A DNA stretch of 64,000 bases, taken from the NCBI GenBank assembly GCA_010356995.1, contig ML996695.1, positions 257,061 through 321,060 of the forward strand. Reading direction: 5' to 3'. Source of the DNA: Trichodelitschia bisporula (taxonomy: Eukaryota; Ascomycota; Dothideomycetes; Phaeotrichales; Phaeotrichaceae). The position numbers were made by a program, and so were the translations under genes. The notes below the pieces were generated by a model. It made no database searches and was not told the DNA's origin. It was given only the letters and a program-made list of their open reading frames with translations. Each line of letters begins with the position of its first letter. Position 1 is the stretch's first letter. Below, piece by piece: positions 32,644 to 43,901 of this stretch.

Positions 32644-34509
32644 TATGAGGGAGGGGGAGGGGGACAGCTGAAATGATGTATGTCCTGTGAGCCGAGAGGC
32701 GTGCGCTACTTGAAAAGGATTACGGCAGCGATTGCGGATTGCGCCTGAGGTCCTCGTGTGAGATCAGGCTGCGCGTTGAATGGTGTAAGAAGCGCAGCAA
32801 CAAGATCCAACAGCAAGGCGCAGGTGGCTTAAGGTAAGAGAAAGGCCACAGTTCAATCCGCTGACCAACGAACAAATGGAGAAGAGGTCAGCGGAAGGAA
32901 GCGGAGATGGGTGAGCAGGAGGAGGGGTGGAGAGGGGAGGAGGGGGTAGTAGTAGGGCGCAAAGGCGGAGAGGTGGGAGGGAACTAGTGGAGGTGGTAAG
33001 AGGCTTTAGATGGAGAGTAGGTGCGGGGGGAGAGGAGGGGAGGGAGGGGATATGTGTGCTCGGAGCAGGGTGATAAGACATATATACGATGGTACAGATT
33101 GTACTTGGACTATGCGCCTACAGTACGTGCAATTCTTCTGTGCAATTCTGTGCCATCACTCTTTTCATGTGCAGTGTGCATCCGTGCAAGGCTAGGCAAG
33201 GGCTCCATAGCATATGGAAATTGCCTTGGACACCCATTCTAGGGAAAGGGCAGGGACGACCCAAGGAAGAGGTAGTGGGTCAGGTCAATTCCGTCCCATC
33301 CAGGAAGGGGTTGCCCCAGTTTGGTAGTGAATAGGGAATTAACTGTTAGAAAAGTTGAAGGGACGCCTTTGGGGGAAAGAAGTGACGACATGAAGATGAG
33401 GCAGGAAGTGAGAGAAGTCGAGATGTGCTAGAGAAGGCTCGATGAGTGGCAGTGGAAGCTACTGCAGCCGCGCTAACTACAGCGGACCTGCACTAGCGGC
33501 TAACCATCCCCCAGCACAAGTCGAATTTATTTATGGCTGCAGGGCGAGACGCACCTGCCTGGTTTGCTGCTCAAGAGATGGTGGATGGTGAATTTGCTGC
33601 TTCCTTCATCCGCCATCCCGTCTCCCATCCACACCTGCTGGAAATATTCCCAAACTTTGCCTCATCCCCTGCGAGAGACTTCGCTTCTTCGTCCTGTCAA
33701 AGGCCTTGATGCCCATAGTCCCAGCAAGCCACCGGCCATCCAATCCCATGTTCTAGCCTCTTCAATTCGTCGTGTCTTTGATGATTTATGATCTTCCGGA
33801 AAGAACTCTCAAAGGGCACCCCAAGGGAGTCAAGCTCTCATGTGGCCCTAAATAGCACTTTAACTGGCCGTGTCGATCACTTTCCACATTCCACCGTTTT
33901 TGCCATTTGCCATTTGCCCGCAATGCAGCAAACTCATTCCCATCGTCGCATCGTCTCCTCCACTTACCAAGGGAGTCCTTTCTGATCCAGCTGAGCGAAA
34001 GAGAAGCTCCACTCTTGCATGGCATGCATCCACAGTCCACGTATCCGCCACTCCAAATACGTCGTCTTCTCACAGGATCCTCCCTGGCCGCGTGCCCGGC
34101 CCGCTGCTTGTTGGGACGGCCCGCTTCGGTGAGCTGCGTGACTGGCCAACCGACTGATCGCCTTTTTGCCCCTTTCGCTCCCTCACCCTCTCACATCCTC
34201 TTGTACTTTTTGCTGCTGCATCCCAATCCATCCCGACGGGCGTCCCTCAGCAGCCGGTTTTACAGTTACTCTTGACCGTACTTCAAACCTGGTGCCCGCC
34301 CCCAACGCCAAAAGGCTCGAGTGGCGAGGACGTGCGACGCCTACGGGCCGCCAGATATGGAAGCCTATGTATAGTTGCACCCTAACCATCGCCTCCATCC
34401 ATTCTCCTGCTACTTCACACTCTGCCCTCGGCTGGGGCCGCTGCGACATCCATATCCGTGACATTCCTTTCTGGGCATAAGCCTTCATGGATGTGCCCCA
34501 TCCGGTGCG
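32644..34509. other. Long divergent intergenic region
   Basis: 1.87 kb between the start of the RVAF-motif gene (minus) and the Pol iota-like gene (plus). The part at 32870-33060 is strongly purine-rich on the plus strand, that is, C/T-rich for the minus-strand gene, as in fungal leaders. No open frame here is supported. Confidence 0.5.
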
Positions 34510-36965
34510 ATGGATAGCGGCAGATCCTCAAAGAGACGTGACCATCGTATAATCATCCACTTCGTGAGTTCCACCGGCCTGTTCTCGTTCCCGTGTCATC
34601 ATCCCACCTCCTCCTCAACGCGCCTCAACTTGCCACTATGGCGCCAATGATAATCGTCCATCTATCTTCGGCGACCGTAGTGTGCCGTAGAGTTGCCCAT
34701 GACAGTTGGGCGTCGGGCCGCGTCTGTGACTTGCGTGTTCGCTCGCTTACCTCTATTCTTTCTGCACTGCTAGGACTACCAGAGCTTCTATGCTGCCGTA
34801 TTCGAGGCTGAAGACCCATCTTTGAAGACAGTACCCTTTGGCGTCCAACAAAAGCAGGTAAGCCGGGCTTCTGCCGCGCCTTGGCGGATCATGCTCCGCC
34901 ACGGACAGCCCTCCGCAAGCCTGGATGTTTACGACGTCATGCTCAGATTATTGTCACGTGTAATTATGAGGCGCGCAAAAGAGTAAGCCTTCAACACTAG
35001 TCATTGCCCTACTATATTTGGATGTTGAGCCTTGTAGGGTTTGCATAAGCTTCAACTCGTTCGAGATGCGAAGAAGATATGTCCCGAAGTGGTCATTCTG
35101 CTCGGCGAGGATCTGTCAAAGTTCCGAGATGTCTCGAAAAGGCTTTACAGCTTCCTCAGAAGCTTCTCATGGAGCAATAAGCTCGAGCGACTCGGGTTCG
35201 ACGAGGTCAGTATGTTTCGGGCTAGCATCCACCCCGTCGACGTTGCACAGTTGCAGGATATGTCGTGGAAGCATCTGTTTCTCATGTTACCCGAATGCGG
35301 GCATTTCGAACGCCATATTCGGTCACCTTATCTCCCACTATGTTTCACTTTGTCTCTTTGCATTGTCCCCAAGCCCTTGAGTTAAGGCATTGTTGTTAGG
35401 CGCCATCAGCGTTACGGCCTCCCTCTAACTACAGACAGGTATTCATGGACGTTACCGATATGGTTGACTATAACGCCGAGCTGGTCAACCACCGGGACCT
35501 AAGCAACTCCTTTTTTTGCATGTCCCGAGACGATCCAACCGTCGGCTTCCCATTTGATGCCTCTCATGTGGCTGGCCATACCTACCCGGGGCACAGAAAT
35601 GGCGCACAGATCCCCGAAAGCGACACCTTACTACTGCGGCTACGTCTTGGATCTCATCTGGCCAGTCACATTCACGCTCAATTGGAGGAGCAAATGGGTT
35701 ACGTCTCTGCGGTCGGCATCTCGACGTCAAAGTTGCTGAGCAAACTCGCGGGAACTATGCATAAGCCACGCGGGCTGACAACCTTGCTCCCGCCGTATGT
35801 CCCGCAGGATGACGAGCCAGGCAATGTCATTCTATTTATGGATCAGTTTGACGTCGGGAAAGTTCCGAACATCAGCTCGCGGATGGCACGCAAGCTCCAA
35901 GATCATTTGTCTCAGAGGAGTCCACATGGCGACCAGGAAAGGACCTATCAAGGCCCGAAGGGGCTTACTGTACGAGATGTACGTACGTCGCCAGGAATGG
36001 GTCCCATCCTGCTTGACAGACTCCTCAGCGGTCCTGGAGTCCCGCATGGTGTGGGTGCTAAGCTATGGGACCTCTTGAACGGCATTGACAACACCGAAGT
36101 GGGCCAAGCAAGAGACGTACCACGCCAAATCAGTATTGAAGATAGCTATGGTCGGCTAGACAAACTGGAAGATGTCCAGTTGGAGCTCGGCAAGCTTGCT
36201 CGGAGTTTGATCAAGCGGATGAGGATCGATCTGACGGATGATGATGATGACGCCGATGAGAAGGCAGAAAAAGAGGACGAAAGATGCCCGTCCAACCTTC
36301 CAAATGCCGGAACGCGTCGCTGGCTGGCGTACCCGAAAACGCTGCGGTTATCCACGCGCCCACGTCCGCCGGCCAACTCGGATGCAAGTCGATCCTACAA
36401 CCACGGCCGCATATCGCGGTCCGCTCCCATGCCTCCGTTCATGCACAACCTCACAGAGAGTGTTGATACGATTGCAGAGAAGCTGGTTACTGACAATCTA
36501 GTACCCTTATTTCGTCGCCTGCACCCCAAAAAAGACGGTTGGAACCTCAGCTTGATGAACGTTGCTGTGACCGACATGACCGAGGGGGCAGGTGACAGCA
36601 AAAACGCTAGCGGAAGAGATATAGGAAAGATGTTCAAAGCGCAGGAGCACAGTTTGAAGTCGTGGAATGCTGGGGAACAGGACGTCCCACCTCCCCAGAA
36701 CCCAGGAGATATGGAAATTTTGGATCCAGTCGTTCAACGCAGTACATCTTCCGACTGGCAAGGATCTGAAGATACAATGCCGCTTTCACAGAGCAGCCAA
36801 GCCTCGTACATTCACGGTGGGTGGGAGTCCGAGGAGGATGGTGATGATGGTCGGTACTCTTCTGAACTGTCACTCTGTACTCTCTGTGGCGCTAGGATGC
36901 CCGACTTTGCATACCCTGCCCACCAGAGATTCCATGAGGCTGATGACCGCGGAAAGCCTTTTTGA
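34510..36965 (+). CDS. Y-family translesion DNA polymerase (Pol iota-like)
   Basis: Five exons (34510-34563, 34774-34857, 34947-34982, 35038-35205, 35439-36965) encode 622 aa. Introns are 210, 89, 55 and 233 nt, all phase 0. Y-family polymerases copy past damaged bases. The first catalytic Asp is residue 19 in HFDYQSFYAAVFE; the other two acids are Asp113-Glu114 in LGFDE. Later come VGISTSKLLSKLAG of the palm/thumb, GVGAKLWDLLNG, and the little-finger strand YPKTLRLSTRPRPP, which fits Pol iota rather than eta. The C-terminus has a ubiquitin-binding zinc finger, Cys594-Cys597-His609-His613 (CX2CX11HX3H). Residue 21 is Gln where many relatives have Asp. The short first exons are forced by conserved sequence; the two long introns are the weakest part of the model. 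Confidence 0.88.
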
Positions 36966-37945
36966 GAGCACCGACCGGGTGGTTTTGCAATTAAATCCAA
37001 AACGTCTCTCTGAAGTGGTCCCTCCAGGCTCGAGCTTTTGTTCTTACTATGCTCTCTCGGGCATGTCGCACAAAGAAACGTTGCACAGGTCAACATGTTA
37101 CGCTATCACTGGTGGCGACGTTTCCCATCATTGCACGGGAACGTACAGATCCCAACCGCCGTCGTTCGAGATTTAGAAGCTTTGAAAAGCTTGCTCGCAC
37201 GACTATACGATTTGATCGAGCCCATCTCACACGTATCCCTTCCTATTTGCATATCGTTAGTCGCGAAGCACAGTTGATAAATATATATCCTTTTGTCTCC
37301 GAGCTTCTGGGACCGTATGCACATGGATGGGAATGCTGGGCCGGGTTGGCATTGCGATGGTTGGCGATCATCTCCGTGCATCACCTCAAGTACTGCGTGA
37401 TTCCGCAGGCCGTGGGCAAACGTCTGCTGAGTACCATTAGCATTCAAACCGCTCACCAACCCTCGCAAGCTCGAACTAACGCTTGTGTTCACTGCAGTAC
37501 GTTATGAACATCTGCCCGGTACCACTCCGGCATGAGGTGAAGTCGAGTCCAAGACGGCAGAGCCGGGTGTGGCGTTGTGGCGGTTTGAAGATCGCCTCAA
37601 GACCCTTTGATGACAACGTCAAGCCATGGAGCTGCTGGTGAACAGCTCTTACTTGCCCGAATCCTGTTCCCGTTGCACCTCTTCTTGTTAATGACTTTCT
37701 TCGCTCAGTAAATACTCGCTTCATCTCACTTCCTGTCTTTAAGACATTCGTCGCTATCGCGGAGATAGTGAGTAGTCTTACATCTAGTCTAGCATCTCAC
37801 GACGGTGTTGTACATACGTTTTGTAGATAGTTTCGAGATCTTTTCATTAGAATTTGCTAGCTAAGACTTGGTTAACGGCCCACTACGTCATCGGGGAGGC
37901 CTTGTCAAGATCTCAGAATCGAGGGAGCAAGCAAAACCTCCCTTC
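36966..37945. other. Intergenic region upstream of the methyltransferase-like gene
   Basis: 980 bp with no supported gene. Short frames on both strands lack motifs. Confidence 0.45.
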
Positions 37946-39030
37946 ATGGAGGCGCCTGAGAAGTCGAAAAGCGTGTGGACATATCTCAACTTGCCGATAG
38001 GCAGATCAGCATGGCGCCTTTTCGAGATATGCGATTGTAAATGGTGTGCTTCCTTTGCACCATGACCGCAGTGCCTACTGATCCTTTGTGCAGGTGCCCA
38101 TCCTTTGTACGCAGCCATTGTCAGGCCATGCTTACCGCGCAATGGACGCACCGAATCCCCTTTCTCCAACAAGTTTCACCTGCCGAACTGGCAGCTTCCT
38201 TGATAATCCGCACGCTTGACGGCATTCCCAATGGCGACAAAGACAAGCTCTCGGTAGTCGACTTCTGCTCCGGCGCCGGTGGTAAGGCAGCCCTGACCCA
38301 GAAGCTGTTTTCTAACTCCCCAGGACCAACTCCCACCATCGAAGCCCACGTGAACGCCCGCCGCATAGAGAGCAACAAGGAGTCGATTCCCTTCCTGCTC
38401 ACGGATATACATCCACACATCGAATCCTGGACCTCCCTCTGCGCAAAGAGTGAACATCTCCGCTTCGTCCCTGAGCCCGTCGACGCCACTGATCCTCCCG
38501 CCGCCGTAATCAGCGCCACGGCCTGCACTAATGATTCTGCCGCAGGCATCATCTCCGGCCGTCGTGTGTTCCGCCTCTTTTGCCTGTCATTCCATCATTT
38601 TGACGATGCGCTTGCACGACGGGTGATGGAGAGCACGCTTGCGACGGCAGACGGGATTGCTATTGTAGAGCTCCAGACGAGGGATCTGGGGAGCCTAGTG
38701 CTTATGCTGGGGTTCTTTGGTGTGATTTTCGTGGTAACGATAATGTGGTTTTGGGGCGATTGGGGACAGCTGGCGCTCACATACCTGTTTCCGGCAGTGC
38801 CGCTTGTTGTGGTGTTCGACGGGCTGGTTAGTGCGCTGCGGGTTAGGGGGTTTGGGGAGGTGATGGTGTTGGTGGGCGGGAAGGAAGTTTGTGTGAAGAA
38901 GACAGTGGGTTCAGAAGGAAGACGGGTTCAGAGGGCGGAGGTTGGGAAGTGGGTGTTTGAAGGTGGTAGTGAGGTTCATACCTGGCCGCTGGGATATATG
39001 AGCTGGGTTGTGGGGTACAAGAAGGGCTGA
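37946..39030 (+). CDS. Methyltransferase-like protein with C-terminal membrane segments
   Basis: Two exons (37946-38043, 38094-39030) encode 344 aa. The 50-nt intron splits a Trp codon and joins EICDCKW to CPSFVRSHCQA. A Rossmann-type SAM-binding motif I (SVVDFCSGAGG) lies near residue 100. A post-motif pattern follows (RVFRLFCLSFHHFDDALARRVM; GIAIVELQTRD). Two strongly hydrophobic stretches (LVLMLGFFGVIFVVTIMWFW; LALTYLFPAVPLVVVF) then suggest a membrane hairpin, and the protein ends WPLGYMSWVVGYKKG. This pattern fits a class I SAM-dependent methyltransferase fold anchored in a membrane, with unknown substrate. An upstream in-frame Met at 37868 is possible. I know of similar uncharacterised fungal proteins but no studied member. 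Confidence 0.78.
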
Positions 39031-39374
39031 CTGTGGCGGGTTGAGGTGGGACTGTCCACTAATATGGTACATAATGCGTAAATGACAAGAAGCCATAGCT
39101 TCAGATGCTCGAATGCTCATGCATATGTGTTATGACTGCACTACGAACATCTTAAAATTCACCCAGGGTGAACGAGATTTCTCGGAGAATCTGCGTAACA
39201 GATTCAACACTTCGCCCTATCATGGAAAACTTCCACTACCCCAATTTCCATCTCTTTTATGCCAGCCATAACGCCCACAACCCGACGACCTGCCGGGTGC
39301 AACCAGAACTCCGAAGATGCCGCAAATCCCATAAAGTTGGCTCCAACTAAGCCGAAGTTCCGACGAGTACCCCT
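39031..39374. other. Convergent intergenic region
   Basis: 344 bp between the methyltransferase-like gene (plus) and MRPL33 (minus). Nothing is recognised. Confidence 0.45.
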
Positions 39375-39647
39375 TTAGCTAAGGACTGGAGTTGACGCCT
39401 TCTGTTCGACATAGAATCCGGGATCCGGTCTCCTCGCCGCTTTGGCCAGTTCCTTGGTGACTGGCTGCTCGACCTCCGCCACATCCACCAACTCTTTCAC
39501 TTTCATAATCTGACCCGCTGCATCCTGGCTGACTGGTAGATAGACTGTGGCCATGCGTTTCCGGAGACCGAGGGCTTTAAGGACTCCTCGAGTTTTTTGG
39601 GGCAGCCCAATGGCGGAGCGGAGCAGAGTGATGCGGAAGTACGACAT
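39375..39647 (-). CDS. MRPL33: Mitochondrial large-subunit ribosomal protein uL30m (MRPL33)
   Basis: A single exon on the minus strand encodes 90 aa. The N-terminal half ([20 protein letters not shown] then [18 protein letters not shown]) is the L30 ferredoxin-like fold, with the typical G-L-P-x-K and L-G-L-R-K-R patterns. A second helix ([17 protein letters not shown]) completes it, and a short extension follows. Length and order match fungal Mrpl33. It is part of the mitoribosomal large subunit. As in yeast, no long presequence is visible. It is divergent from RFC1, 458 bp apart. Confidence 0.92.
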   Translation of the reverse strand: MSYFRITLLRSAIGLPQKTRGVLKALGLRKRMATVYLPVSQDAAGQIMKVKELVDVAEVEQPVTKELAKAARRPDPGFYVEQKASTPVLS

Positions 39648-40105
39648 GGTGATAACGATGGCCTAAACTACAGGACGTTGTTAGCACAGAGAAACATAAG
39701 ATGATATAAGGGGGAGCTTACGAGGCGGATACGAGCAATTCAGCAGTGAGAACCTGGTTGAGCACATGGATCCGGGAGCTTCGTCTCGAGAAACTAAAAA
39801 ATTTGGCGCCTTAGGCAGCAGTAAGGTCCAACGTTCTCGGAGCCGGAACATCCCACAGGAATCACGCTAGGCCGTTTCGCGCCAATAATTCGCGAGACCC
39901 GCTGATTGCGCGAGGGGGCGCGACTTCTCCTCGGGTGTTCTGGAGAGGCGCGTCACATCACAGCCCAGTCGCCTTTGCTTCTTTGCATTCACTCCTTAAG
40001 CAAAACTCCACCCACTTTTCATCTTATCTACCCTTTCTCGCATTTCGAATCTCTCTCCTTCATCAATGATCTTTTTGTCCGCACTCTCCAGCTGAGATTG
40101 CCATC
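39648..40105. promoter_or_regulatory. Divergent promoter of MRPL33 and RFC1 with E2F-like words
   Basis: 458 bp between outward-facing starts. TTTGGCGC at 39802-39809 and TTTCGCGCC at 39875-39883 match the E2F-type consensus TTTSSCGC. Related G1/S factors of fungi bind CGCG-core sites at replication genes. RFC1 is a plausible target. The C/T-rich leader near 39970-40080 belongs to RFC1. The link to cell-cycle control is inference. Confidence 0.4.
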
Positions 40106-43100
40106 ATGCCGGACATTCGAGACTTCTTTGGCGCGAAGGGCGGTGCGCCCAAGCCCAAGGCGCCCGCGAAGAAAGATGAGGTACGCTGGCCCACACACAA
40201 CCAAACTTTGCATCGCAGTCAACCCTGGTGCATGCTTCCCCATATCTATCCTATGCCTCGGCCTTGTCAGAGTACCATTGAAGTTGCACCTGCTGACATA
40301 CTTCAAGCCAAAAGGTCGGGCTGCGCGCAAATCCGCTATCATTGATGATTCGGAGGAAGACGAGTAAGCGATCTTTACAGAGAAGCATCTTGAGCTTCAA
40401 TGCTTATATGATATAGCTTTGAAGAGGTCGCACCCAAGAAGACTACCTCCAAGAAGCCTGCGTATGTGATCTTTCAGTCTTATTGACCATGCCCCTTCTA
40501 ATATTCCCGTGTCGTAGCAAGCCAGCGTCCCCGAAAGGCAAGCCCACCACCTCATCGGATTACTTCAAGGACGGCGGTAAACCCAAGCGGTCAGAACCCG
40601 TAAGGGCAAATATGTCCGCTAAGCCCGCCCTGAAAGAGAACGATGCCCCGGTCAAGAAGGAAGCGGGTGCGCGCGGAAAAGCTGCGAAGACAGAAGACCT
40701 CCCAACCCACCCCAAGAAAGTTACAAGCCACAAACCCACAAAGCGTGAAGTTGATTTAGAGGACCTGGACAACGATGACGACGTCTTCAAGGCGGACTTC
40801 AAGGGGAAGCGTGCCGGTGATGACTATGAAGAGTCTACCGCTGATGAAGAAGACACACCGCTAGCTCCCCGGGAAACTCGCGGCAAGACCAAAGTGGGCA
40901 AGAAAGAGGTTGTTCATAAGTTAGAGGAAGACAATGATGACATGGATCTTGATTTTGAAGCTCCAGTCATACCAGCGAAAAAGGGAACCACCTCCCGGAA
41001 GCGCAAATCTGAACCTGTGGATTCGGAAGCATACGAAGCACCCGCTAAGAAGTCTAAAGCTACGCCAGCGCCTGCTAAGAAGAAGGCTAAAAAGGATGAT
41101 GCGCCCGAGAGCTCGGCCATGCAGGCAATCCTGGATTCGATTCCAACCGTGCGACCTCCTACACCACCTCCTCGCGACACCAAGGGCAAGTTCGATTTTG
41201 CTGCCAGGAAAGCCAACCAAGCCGTTCCGGCTGCCGCAGGTTCCAAGGAGATTCCAATCGGTGCCCCAAATTGCCTGGCTGGACTGACCTTCGTCTTTAC
41301 GGGATTGCTCGAAACTCTCAGCCGTGATGATGGCCAGGCTCTCGTGAAGCGCTACGGCGGTAAGATCACGGGTGCTCCGAGCCGGAAGACAAGCTATGTT
41401 GTGCTTGGTAGCGATGCTGGGCCTAAGAAACTTGAAACCATCAAGCAGCATGGTCTGAAGGTCATCAACGAAGACGGCTTGTTTGCGCTCATTCGGAGCC
41501 TTCCTGCCACCGGTGGAGATGGCAAGGCTGCCGCACTCTATGAAGAGCAGAAGCAGAAGGAAGTGGCGAAAATCAAGGCGTTGGCACTTGAGCAAGAGGA
41601 GGAGGAACGCAAGGCGGCCAAAGCCGCGCGTGATGCGGCTGCCGCCAAAGCTGCCGCCGCCGCTAAATCATCCGCTGGTGGAAAGTCTGCCGCCACCAGT
41701 CAACCTGCTCCGGCCAAAGCTCCTATCGACCCTGATAACCAACTATGGACTGTGCGCTATGCTCCGAGTCAACTCACCCAGGTCTGCGGTAACAAGGGTC
41801 AGGTCGAAAAATTGCAAGACTGGCTACGGAAATTCAGGAAAAGCGAGAAGTCTGGCTTCAAGTTACCTGGTCCTAACGGTGCTGGTGTGTTCCGGGCCGT
41901 TATTCTCTCTGGGCCTCCTGGGATTGGCAAAACAACAGCTGCGCATCTTGTTGCAAAGCTTGAGGGATACGACGTCGTAGAAAACAACGCGAGCGATACC
42001 CGCAGCAAGAAGATGGTAGAAGAAGGCTTGAAGGGGGTCTTGAGCACGACCTCTCTTGCGGGCTACTTTGCTGGCGATGCTGAGAAGGTTGACATGAAGA
42101 AGAAGCGGCTTGTGCTCATCATGGACGAAGTGGATGGCATGTCTGCTGGTGATCGCGGCGGTGTTGGTGCTCTCGCTGCGCTGTGCAAGAAGACCCACAT
42201 CCCCATCATCCTCATCTGCAACGACCGCAATCTCCCCAAGATGAAACCATTCACTGGTGTCGCCTTCGACATTCCATTCCGGCGGCCCACAGTGGATCAG
42301 ATTCGATCGCGCATCATGACGATTGCGTTCCGCGAGAAATTGAACATCCCCCCAGCCGTCATCAATGCCTTGATTGAAGGCACCCATGCGGATATTCGGC
42401 AGGTCGTCAACATGCTCTCGTCGATCAAGCTTGACGAAGAGGCCATGAGTTGGGAGAAAGGTGTCGACATGTCCAAAGCATGGGAGAAGAGCATTGTTCT
42501 GAAGCCCTGGGACATTACCAACAAGATCCTCGGCGGAGGCATGTTTGCCGAGACCAGCAGGGCGACGTTAAATGACAAGATCGAGCTCTACTTCAACGAC
42601 CATGAGTTCAGCCCCTTGATGCTGCAGGAGAACTACTTGGGCACCAACCCAGTACGCTCAAACGCCTACCATGGACGTGAGAAGAACCTGAAGCACCTGG
42701 AGCTAGTCGAACAAGCGGCGGCAAGTATAAGCGACGGAGATTTAGTGGATCGTATGATCCATGGTACACAGCAGCAGTGGAGCCTCATGCCTACTCATGC
42801 TGTTTTCAGCTTTGTGCGTCCTGCCAGCTTCGTCGCGGGCAGCTTGGCTGGCAACCAGACTAGGTTTACGAGCTGGTTGGGCAACAATAGCAAGCAAGGT
42901 ACCTATTCGCGCCGTTCTGTTTACACTATATCTGCTAACATTGTCAGGAAAACTCTCGCGTTTTGTCAAGGAGATCCAAGGGCATATGCGCCTGCGTTCG
43001 TCTGCCGATCGACATGAGATTCGCCAGGACTACATCCCTATGCTGTGGACTGAGACCGTGCAAAAGCTCTCTACCGAAGGCAAGACAGCTGTGCCCCAAG

Positions 43101-43576
43101 TCATCGACCTCCTGGATAGTTACTATCTCTCGCGGGAGGACTACGAGGCTATCCAGGAACTGGGCGTCGGTAGGATGTCCGAGTCCCGCATCAAGATCGA
43201 TACGCAGACCAAGTCCACCTTCACGCGCACCTATAACGGCATGTCACATCCGCTTTCGTACACGAAGGCGAGCAGCGTTTTTGCTCCGAAGTCAGCGGCT
43301 AAAGATAAGCCCGATCTCGAAGAGGCGCTTGAAGAGAGTGATGAGGGAGAGGTCGTCGAAGAGGCGAAAGATCCTGCAGATGAAGAGATTGACCTGAGCA
43401 AGGACAAACTGATCAAGGCACCAAAGAAGAAGGCTGCTCCGAAGGCCGCAGCCAAGAAGCGGGCTAGGGCTGATGACGATGACGTGGAGAGCGAAGATGT
43501 GAAGCAGAAGAGAGGTCGCCCCGCGAGGGGTGAGACTGCTGCTCGGGGCGCTCGGGGTGGTAAGGGCAAGAAGTAG
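40106..43576 (+). CDS. RFC1: Replication factor C large subunit (RFC1)
   Basis: Five exons (40106-40180, 40308-40363, 40417-40461, 40518-42898, 42948-43576) encode 1061 aa. RFC1 leads the pentameric clamp loader that opens PCNA. The N-terminus MPDIRDFFG matches the conserved IxDFFG start of Rfc1, a PCNA-binding-type motif. A basic and acidic linker follows. The BRCT domain is at about 310-395 (GLTFVFTGLLETLSRDD). Walker A is GPPGIGKT (524-531) and Walker B is MDEVDG (594-599). The RFC1-specific helical domain (LMLQENYLGTN; IYSVRPASFVAG-like region) runs to about 950. A Lys-rich nuclear tail ends the protein. The small 5' exons keep frame, and the last intron rebuilds SKQGKLSRF. Confidence 0.95.
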
Positions 43577-43901
43577 CCATTTGGCGGCCTGCTTTCTTAG
43601 GAAATCTTGTCTTTTCACTGAATGTATTAGGGCGGTGATGGATATCCGGTCATGGAAAGGCTATATCTGAGCGTGTATAGTTTAGGAAAACACAGATTTT
43701 CGGCCTCTTCTCAGAAGAATTCTGCCCGACATGAATGCCGTTGATACTCTGCACTGTCGCGTCGCTAGCGCAGTTTTACTCGCATTCTTGGCGACGGTTC
43801 CAGCCCTGTAGGGCTGACATTTTTGTCACTCCTGAACTACCCCACGTTGCCCCTCATCCAGACCAGACGAGAACAGCATCACCACCCCAACCTACGAGAA
43901 A
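43577..43901. other. Short intergenic region before DPH1
   Basis: 325 bp between RFC1 and DPH1 in tandem. It must contain the DPH1 promoter. No site is recognised. Confidence 0.4.

Noticed and set aside
33870-34480. Several 95-122-codon frames upstream of the Pol iota-like gene
   Set aside because: They overlap in different frames and strands in C-rich sequence, with no family match.
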